A stretch of DNA of 19,562 bases from assembly GCA_001275005.1 (NCBI GenBank), contig JWZX01001124.1, positions 1 through 19,562 of the forward strand. The letters run 5' to 3'. A model generated the notes under the pieces. That model saw only the letters and a program-made list of their open reading frames with translations. It was not told the origin of the DNA and made no database searches. Origin of the DNA: Chrysochromulina tobinii. Taxonomy: Eukaryota > Haptophyta > Prymnesiales > Chrysochromulinaceae. Of the stretch, positions 1-5,964 are shown one piece after another (the first letter of the stretch is position 1; each line of letters begins with the position of its first letter). The position numbers and the translations under genes were made by a program.

Positions 1-1
1 T

Positions 2-490
2 GTCGAGGAGCGTGCGCGTGCACTGCTCGCCGAGCGCGGCTATCATGATTTGCAGCGGGCGCTTCGACTGCGTGCCCCGCCGAAGCCGTTGGCGCCCCCG
101 CTCACGCTTGGCGTCACTGTCGGGACTGCAGCGCTGCCGGGTCCCTTGGCGCCGATGGCGGAGGCAGTGCGCGATCCGGCGCAGCTCCCAGCCGACGGGA
201 GCAGCGACAGTGACGACGACATGCAAGCTGCAGGAGCACGAGCACCAGCAGCACCTCGGGCACCTGCAGCCGCCCCCACCACGGCCCCAAACCCGTTAGC
301 TTGCGCCAATTGTGGACGTGTCACAGGGAATGCGGGGGCTCTTGCGAGGCATGTCGAGCATTGTGGCAAGCCTGGCCCAACGAGGGCAGAGAAGAATCGT
401 CTCGCTGGAAAAGAGAGGCGAGCGAAGAAGAAGCGTGCTGCCGCTGGCGACGCAGCCGTTGAGCCTGATGGTGATGCTCAGGATGAGTAG
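2..490 (+). CDS. C2HC/C2H2 zinc-finger protein, 3' end only
   Basis: The frame is open from the first bases of the window to a TAG at 488-490, with no convincing in-frame ATG at its left end, so the gene begins outside the window. Near the C-terminus is a compact Cys-x2-Cys-x12-His-x3-Cys motif, with another His just before the last Cys, which is a plausible single zinc-binding finger. It is followed by a strongly basic Lys/Arg patch (ERRAKKKR) and a short acidic end (DGDAQDE). Before it lies a low-complexity Ala/Pro segment containing an acidic DSDDD run. One finger plus a basic patch suggests nucleic-acid binding, but no family can be assigned from this fragment. The zinc motif is seen directly; the function is inferred. 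Confidence 0.6.
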   Translation, partial: VEERARALLAERGYHDLQRALRLRAPPKPLAPPLTLGVTVGTAALPGPLAPMAEAVRDPAQLPADGSSDSDDDMQAAGARAPAAPRAPAAAPTTAPNPLACANCGRVTGNAGALARHVEHCGKPGPTRAEKNRLAGKERRAKKKRAAAGDAAVEPDGDAQDE

Positions 491-1301
491 CTGAGGCACT
501 GGCAGGCACGTCCATGAATGAATAGATAGAATTTTGGGTGCAATAGAATGATTGAAAAGAGGCTGTTCCACTCTCAGCAGCACACTGTATTAGTGCCAAT
601 ATCATCTACAGTCTCCCTCTTCTCTTCCTTCTTCTTCTTCCCTTCTCCTTTTTTTATTTATTTCTCCAACCGTTAGAAAAACGCCGCCTTTTTTTCGTGT
701 CGAAAATTTGCGCGTCGCGGCGGGCACAGATCGCCAACGAAAAAGTCCAGTACAGTACACAAAGGATGAAACCACCCACCGCGGGTTCGGTCGGTTCCCG
801 GGGTCATGGCGTGGTCCTGCGTGTGCGTTGGTGGGTCGGGTTGGTTGTGAGGTTCGTCTGTGTGATCCGTGTGTGCCGTGTGTGTTCCGGCTCCCCACCC
901 GGGTTTTTTGACGGACTCGTCATAGGTTGTGTGCTCCTTATCCCAAACACCCAAAGGTCTACGCCACACCAGCGACCCTTCCTGTGCGGGGTTCTTGAGT
1001 GTTTTGCGGGGTACTGGAAATGAGATCGTCACGCGTTGGTCTGCAGCGTGCAGGCGTTGGTTCTTGGTTGCCTTGCTGAGTTGATTTGACGACCGATACA
1101 ACATATGTACATGTAGTTGTAGAGACGATCTTGTTCTCTCGTGTCTCCGTCCGGATCAGCCAAATTTGGGGGTTCTCTCTCCTCAGTTTGTACAGTACTT
1201 CGTGTGGAGGTCGTACCCTCTTCGTGAGGAGAGCTCTTCTGAGCGGACTCGTGAGGCCGGAGCGCTTGGTACGGCGCGTTTGAGATCTCGAAAGTTGTGT
1301 G
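491..1301. other. Intergenic region between zinc-finger gene and TruB gene
   Basis: There is no convincing gene here. A pyrimidine-rich stretch (about 612-663) probably marks the end of the upstream transcription unit. At 818-920 sits one copy of an upstream element that recurs twice more in the window. The remaining 380 bp to the TruB start should hold the promoter and 5'UTR. Several open frames cross the region on both strands but none has a recognisable domain. Confidence 0.5.
818..920 (+). promoter_or_regulatory. Recurrent upstream element, copy A
   Basis: A GTGTG/CCGTGTG-rich block, including TGGTTGTGAGGTTCG and TGTGTGATCCGTGTG, runs into CCGGCTCCCC and then a T-run. The reverse complement of about 16556-16659 carries nearly the same string, and a shorter version lies at 12601-12660. 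In all three cases the next gene downstream has the same orientation; here it is TruB, whose ATG is about 380 bp away. It may be a promoter or 5'UTR module, or a dispersed repeat. The similarity is seen directly; the role is inferred. Confidence 0.5.
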
Positions 1302-2363
1302 ATGACGGCCCTGAGCATGACGCTCCTTGCGTCCGCAACGGTCTTGTCTCGCGTGTGTCCACGGTCGACCGTGCGGCTGCTGCACTCGCGGCGCACGGTG
1401 CCAGCTGCATGCATAACTCAGCCAGCTGAATCCCGGCCTGCGCTGCCAGATGGTTTTGTTGTTGTCGACAAGCCTACAAACATGACGTCGTTCGACGTCG
1501 TTTTCAAAGTCCGCAGCACGCTGGAAAAGCACTTCAAGGCGCACGGGCACACGTTTGGGCGTCGGTCTAGGCTCAAGGTCGGCCACGGTGGCACGCTCGA
1601 CCCGCTCGCGACCGGCTTCTTGGTTGTCGGTGTGGGTGGTGGCACGAAGCGGCTCCAAAAGTACCTCACAGGTGCCAAGGGCTACACGGCGACGGCACAG
1701 CTAGGCGTGGAGACGGACACGCAAGACTCTGAAGGCACGCAGCTCTCAGCGGCGCCCTTTGCGCACGTGACACGCAAAGCGCTCGAGGAAGCTGCTGCAC
1801 GGCTGACGGGCCCAATCATGCAGAGGCCGCCAATCTATTCGGCGCTGCGCAAGGACGGCAAGCGCCTGCACGAGCTCGCGCGCGCCGGCAAGATCCAGCC
1901 AGACGAGGTGGAGGCGCGTCCGGTCACTGTCTACGAACTCACAGTCGGTGCCTTCGATGCCCAAGCGGGTACATTTGATCTCACAGTGCAATGCTCGGGC
2001 GGTACCTACATACGAGCTCTCATTGTGGAGATCGGGCGCGCGGTGGAGAGCGCGGCGCATATGACGGCGCTCCGCCGCACGCGCCATGGCCCATTCTGCT
2101 CGCTCGAGGAGGCGCACGTGCTCAGAACGGCGCCTCCACTTCGGGCGCTCGCCTCTGCCGGCGTGGTGCCTGTGACTGGGGAGGAGCTACGCGAGCCGAC
2201 GAGGCTGCTTGAGGCAGTGGAAGAGGCGAACCGAGCTCTCGAGGCGAGTGGCGCCCTTGAGGTGGCCGAGGAGATGGCCGGGGCAGACGAGCCCGGCGTC
2301 GCTCTCGAGATGGCCGATTCAGACGACGAGCCTGGCGGTCAGACCTCCAAACGGGCAACGTGA
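1302..2363 (+). CDS. truB: tRNA pseudouridine(55) synthase, TruB family
   Basis: TruB/Pus4 enzymes convert uridine 55 in the T-loop of tRNA to pseudouridine. All the family motifs are visible. GFVVVDKPTNMTS is at about residues 51-63. VGHGGTLDPLATGFLVV carries the catalytic aspartate (D100). The segment with Y128 (KGYTATAQLG) corresponds to the conserved active-site tyrosine. PPIYSALRKDGKRLHELARAG spans about 176-196, and CSGGTYIRALIVEIG is at about 231-245. The ATG at 1302 was chosen as the first in frame. It gives a 353-residue protein with a Ser/Arg-rich leader of about 45 residues before the core, which looks like a mitochondrial or plastid targeting peptide (inference). The C-terminal 70 residues are acidic and not conserved. 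The gene is a single exon, convergent with the next gene. Confidence 0.93.
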   Translation: MTALSMTLLASATVLSRVCPRSTVRLLHSRRTVPAACITQPAESRPALPDGFVVVDKPTNMTSFDVVFKVRSTLEKHFKAHGHTFGRRSRLKVGHGGTLDPLATGFLVVGVGGGTKRLQKYLTGAKGYTATAQLGVETDTQDSEGTQLSAAPFAHVTRKALEEAAARLTGPIMQRPPIYSALRKDGKRLHELARAGKIQPDEVEARPVTVYELTVGAFDAQAGTFDLTVQCSGGTYIRALIVEIGRAVESAAHMTALRRTRHGPFCSLEEAHVLRTAPPLRALASAGVVPVTGEELREPTRLLEAVEEANRALEASGALEVAEEMAGADEPGVALEMADSDDEPGGQTSKRAT

Positions 2364-3107
2364 CACCTTTCTACTATCCGCCCGAATGGACACGAGCGTG
2401 GCAGGACACCTACTGTGGCACGCGCTGATCCGCGGAGCGGAAGAACTTGGAAAGTTGACGCTGTTCGTAAAAGCAACGACAGCTGTGCAGCTGTAACCTG
2501 TACGGTGATCGGTCGTTACGCTCTCCGTCTGGCCGCGGGCCGGAGTGCCGCGTGTGCCGTGCGGAGACGTGCGATCGGCGTCCCGGCATGTGGTACCGCT
2601 ACCGGTAATCGAATAGCCTAAGAGCTTTTTTTCTTCTTTCGCAAAGACGGGAGAAAGTCAACAAAAGATTTCAAGTCTGAGTGGGCCGAATGTCCCGTCC
2701 GATGGAGTCGATGATTCTCGCTCATCTCCGACTGCGTCTGCGACGTTCTGCGCGACTCCCGGTTCTGCAGCGCTCTGTCCGACCCGCGCCGTGTCGCGTG
2801 TCTGGGCCGATTCTGGGCTTGACCCAAAGGGGTAGGGGGAGGTATTCTTTCTGGATTCACACATTATCCCCACCACCTGATTTTGAACTCAGTGTGGCTC
2901 GGCCCGCCGGTCTCTCTCCGCTCAAGCCGACGTTAGCACGCGGGGTTTAACGGGGTCCCAAGACCGAGCGACAACGTGGCCACGCGTGGTCGGAATGCTC
3001 CTGCGCATAGGATGCATCCCCTGAGGAGTCCACGCACGCAGAGGAGGCGTGCCGTGGCGTCACCTCGCCAGCGCCAATCCACGTGGCACACGCCTTCAGC
3101 AGCTGGC
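2364..3107. other. Intergenic region between convergent genes
   Basis: This stretch should hold the 3'UTRs of two converging genes. It contains a short T/C-rich run at about 2624-2640 and otherwise unremarkable GC-rich DNA. Short open frames occur on both strands but none has motifs or plausible length. No RNA gene was recognised. Confidence 0.4.
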
Positions 3108-3833
3108 TCAGAATGGGCGCTCCATCAGGCGTTTGTGCGCCTCGGCACGAGCGTGTGATCGCGGTGAGAGCTCTTGAGCCGGGGTGCGCGCGCGCTGTGG
3201 CGTTTGCATAGCTTGCTGGTGCCGTTGGCTTTGCGCCATCGCCTCGTGCTCTTGCGCGTAGCGGCGGGCCAGCTCCTGCTGCATCCGATGAGCCTGCTCG
3301 AACTGGAGACGTTCTTGCCTCTGTATCTGGTCCATCGCCTGTCGCTGCGCAGCCGCGTCCGGGCCATCCCACTGCAGCTGCCGCTGCGATGAAGCCGGCT
3401 CTCGTATCGACGACCCGCGCACATCCGGATAGTAGCCGACACCATGAGGGCCATTCTTGAACACAAAACCTGGTCGACCACCTACGAATGACGGGCTCTG
3501 GATGAAGTCTGACGGCGCCATGACCGAGTCTGGAGAACGATCCCGACGATGCTGCTTGTGCTGCGGGGTCGTGCCATTGGCGAACATGCGTTGAAGGTCC
3601 TGCAACTCCTGCGCCTCTGGCGCTGGAGCGCGCACATTGTGCTGCACCCTCAAGTCGCGGATGGCTGCTTCCACTCGGCGGAGTTTACCCAGCTTCAGTG
3701 GCAGAGGCGCCAGAATTTGCTGCCAATCCTCGTCAGTGAGGTGCGCCAAGTCCAGCCTCGAACTCGCAAACCCGGCCAGCCGCTCGCCAATGGGAAGACC
3801 GGCCTGGGTCGCCCAGGACTTCACCTCTCCCAT
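3108..3833 (-). CDS. SAM-domain protein with Gln-rich coiled-coil tail
   Basis: This is a 241-residue protein read from the ATG at 3833. The frame is open a few codons further upstream, but only to a non-ATG codon. Residues 1-62 fit a sterile-alpha-motif fold: a Val-x2-Trp start, a hydrophobic helix pattern, HLTDEDWQQI, then a Leu/Gly turn and a final helix ending AAIRDL. SAM domains mediate protein-protein or RNA contacts. At about 120-137 is a striking conserved-looking patch, RPGFVFKNGPHGVGYYPD, that I cannot assign with certainty. Residues 160-215 are Gln/Arg/Met-rich and predicted helical (coiled coil). There are no membrane segments. Its 5' end faces the SDR-like gene across 144 bp. The SAM call is pattern-based; the function is unknown. 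Confidence 0.7.
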   Translation of the reverse strand: MGEVKSWATQAGLPIGERLAGFASSRLDLAHLTDEDWQQILAPLPLKLGKLRRVEAAIRDLRVQHNVRAPAPEAQELQDLQRMFANGTTPQHKQHRRDRSPDSVMAPSDFIQSPSFVGGRPGFVFKNGPHGVGYYPDVRGSSIREPASSQRQLQWDGPDAAAQRQAMDQIQRQERLQFEQAHRMQQELARRYAQEHEAMAQSQRHQQAMQTPQRARTPAQELSPRSHARAEAHKRLMERPF

Positions 3834-3977
3834 TGACACACGAAAGGACACATTGGAAGGCTGTCTATTGGCCCAAAGTAAAAGTCCGCACAGACTTCGT
3901 CAAATTGATCGACATGCAGCACACGAACCTGGTGGATCAACCGCAACGGCGCTCATCAAAGGGATCCCAACAATTTC
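3834..3977. promoter_or_regulatory. Short divergent intergenic (candidate bidirectional promoter)
   Basis: Only 144 bp separate the start codons of the SAM-domain gene (-) and the SDR-like gene (+), so both promoters and 5'UTRs must lie here or overlap coding sequence. The stretch is visibly less GC-rich than the flanking coding regions. No TATA box or other classical element was identified. Confidence 0.4.
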
Positions 3978-5766
3978 ATGTGTATCTCAATGCTAGCACC
4001 ATTCTCCTCGGCTTTCTGGACGCCGGTACAGCCCTTACTACCGGGTATGCTCCTAATTCTCCTGAGCATGCTTGACACTGTACAGCCAGCCAGCCTCGTG
4101 AGACCACGCTACGCAGTTTTTGGCGGTAGTGGCTTCATCGGTAGCCGTGTGTGCAAGGCACTTGTCGAGGCGGGCTGCTCCGTGGCCTCAATCTCTCGAA
4201 CGGGCAAGTGTCCTGAATGGGCTGCCGAGGAGCCATGGAGCGCGCAGGTGAACTGGCTAGCAGCAGATATGCTCTCGCCGCCAGCGCAGCTAGCAGCCGA
4301 GCTTGGAGCCATCGATGGAGCCGTTAGCTGCGTCGGCAACATGCGGCCCTCGCCAACGTGGCGGGACTTCTTCGGCCTCCACTGGGACTATGAATCGCTC
4401 ACACGCGAGAACGGCCTCGTCACGTGGCGCATCTGCGAGAGCGCGCGTGCCGCAGGGGCCTCGCGAATGGTAGTGCTCTCCGTCTCCTCGAGCAAGAAGT
4501 GGGCGTTCGGCGGCGCGTTGATGGGTTACATTGACGGCAAGTTGGAGGCGGAGGCTGCAGGCCGGTGCCTCTTCGGCGACGAACACGTCGCAGTGGTCGG
4601 CCCCTCCCTCGTCCTCGGTGGAGGCCGCTTTGCCGGCCTGCTGAGGCCGTACGCGGCCATCTGTGACAGCGCGCCCATCCGCGCGCAAACCAGGTTTTTC
4701 AAGGCCCTCAAGTCTGGCGCCAGCAGCGGTTACGCTCCGCAGGACACTGTGAATGAGGTCGCACTCACACCACCAGCAGCGGTCGATGCAGTCGCCCGTA
4801 CCGTGTGCGCGTGCCTTCTCGAGACGATCCCAGCATCCCGCCTAGCCTCATTCAAGGAGCAGCAGCGCGCCGAAGACCAGATCCGCGACCTGCTCAAGGA
4901 GAGAGAGGCGGCGGGTGCTTGTGAGGAGATAGCGACAGAACGCTCAACAGAACGCGCGGACCCCGCCTATGGCCTCGTGCCACCACGGCGCCCCGGGCAC
5001 ATTCCCTCCACTCTGACCCTGTGCTGGCTGCGAGTCATCGATCCCCGTCTTGGCAGATGACTTCATGTACGTCGACGGCACCGACCAGATCAACAGCGTT
5101 GCGGCCGATTCGGGAACTCTATCGGTACTCGCCGCGGCCGTCGCCGTTGTGCGCGAGCGCCGCGGGGCGGCTGCGGCCGGTGAGGTGCTCGGCACACTCC
5201 TCGGCCAGCCTGTCGACCTGAGATCCTCCAGCAGCAGCAGCAGCGGCAGCAGCAGAAGCACCACCTGCTCCTCCGCCAGCAGTCCCGGTAGCGTCGGATT
5301 GGAAGGCAGCATTCTGTGGCAGCGGATGCCGCTTGACGACAAGCCAGCGGACGCGGCCAGCCTCGAGAACGATGCCTTCCGGGAGGCACTCATCCGTGAT
5401 CCGAGGATGTGGCGCTCCTTTTCGCGCGCCGAGCTCCATCAGCTGGGCGTGCCAGCCGAGGTGCCCGAACAGACCTTCATCCGTGAACAGACCTTCATCC
5501 GTGAACAGACCCCTCCGGTGCATGCAAGTGCTCACCACGGCGCCACTCTCTCCCCACAGGTGCCCGAACAGACCTTCATCCGGGTCGAGGACGCCTATTA
5601 CAAACCGAGCACCGCGGCGGCGCAGTCGCCGAGCGCGTTTGGATCTCCGTACGAGGGAGCCCTTTTTGGGTACAAGCCGTTACTCTTCCCCTGGACGCCG
5701 GCAGCGGCACTTATTGGCTTCTTTGCCGGCGCCATCTTCTACGGGCCGCCGGTGCCGTCTGGGTAG
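3978..5766 (+). CDS. NAD(P)-binding Rossmann (atypical SDR) protein with C-terminal membrane anchor; three exons
   Basis: Proposed exons are 3978-4920, 5057-5460 and 5560-5766, giving about 517 residues. The N-terminal hydrophobic stretch (about 18-32) may be a targeting or signal segment. The Rossmann fingerprint GGSGFIGSR is at 49-57, followed by ISRTGKCPEW, an acidic residue in LAADML (D97), SCVGNM at 118-122, LSVSSSK at 167-173 and a YIDGK motif (Y184, K188) resembling the SDR YxxxK. The order closely resembles plant plastid NAD(P)-binding proteins of the At1g32220 type (recalled, not searched). The second half holds a poly-Ser tract and ends in a hydrophobic segment (PAAALIGFFAGAIFYG), suggesting a tail anchor. 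Without the first intron the SDR frame would stop at 5060 just after entering unrelated sequence. Splicing joins it in phase to the second frame. The enzyme activity is unknown. Confidence 0.72.
4921..5056 (+). other. Putative intron 1 of the SDR-like gene (136 nt, GT-AG)
   Basis: The donor is CTT|GTGAGG and the acceptor CTTGGCAG|AT. The splice falls after the first base of a codon and links the Rossmann frame to the downstream frame beginning DFMYVDGTDQ. A donor six bases earlier (GTGCTT at 4915) would give the same frame and cannot be excluded. There is no flanking exon duplication, unlike the second intron of this gene. Confidence 0.6.
5461..5559 (+). other. Putative in-frame intron 2 of the SDR-like gene (99 nt) bounded by an exon duplication
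   Basis: A 25-bp sequence starting AGGTGCCCGAACAGACC occurs at 5459-5483 and again, identically, at 5558-5582. Both copies place AG directly before GT, so removing 5461-5559 uses GT in the first copy and the AG just before the second. The 3' end CTCTCTCCCCACAG is a good acceptor. The stretch is a multiple of three with no stop, so it could equally be translated, giving three EQTFIR-like repeats. The sequence alone does not decide. Confidence 0.5.
5463..5502 (+). repeat. 18-bp tandem repeat (EQTFIR coding or intronic)
   Basis: The unit GAACAGACCTTCATCCGT occurs twice in tandem, followed by a partial third (GAACAGACC), inside the putative intron 2 of the SDR-like gene. A related copy lies beyond the acceptor at about 5566. 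If translated, it reads EQTFIR-EQTFIR. Confidence 0.75.
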
Positions 5767-5810
5767 GCGGCTAGGCGCTGCGGGCCCGCTCGGGAGAACT
5801 TCGTTAGAAT

Positions 5811-5864
5811 CGATCATTCGATTGGTTTCCTGACTCCATGTCGATCCACCAATCAAGATGATCG
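5811..5864. repeat. Near-perfect inverted repeat between SDR-like and kinesin-like genes
   Basis: The left arm CGATCATTCGATTGGT (5811-5826) pairs with ACCAATCAAGATGATCG (5848-5864) around a 21-nt loop. The pairing has one mismatch and one bulge. It sits 45 bp after the upstream stop codon and 100 bp before the kinesin-like ATG, so it could form a hairpin in the 3'UTR of the upstream transcript. Confidence 0.65.
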
Positions 5865-5964
5865 CAAACGTTTTCGGACACGCTCCTTGGAGTCAGTGTT
5901 ACCCCAGGTAGTCTTTCACAGCAATGATTTATTCGTTCACAGTCCGATTAACGGATCAACGAAG

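Noticed and set aside
673-1104. Minus-strand 143-codon open frame and overlapping plus-strand frames upstream of TruB
   Set aside because: They arise from translation of the GTGTG-rich upstream element. Both strands and several frames are open, and none shows a domain.
2947-3372. Minus-strand 141-codon frame overlapping the 3' part of the SAM-domain gene
   Set aside because: It is mostly an out-of-frame shadow of the Gln-rich coding sequence, with an Ala/Arg/Gly-rich translation and no motif.
5887-5964. Upstream extension of the kinesin-like protein
   Set aside because: The open frame before 5965 has no ATG and reads unlike a kinesin N-terminus. It is taken as 5'UTR.
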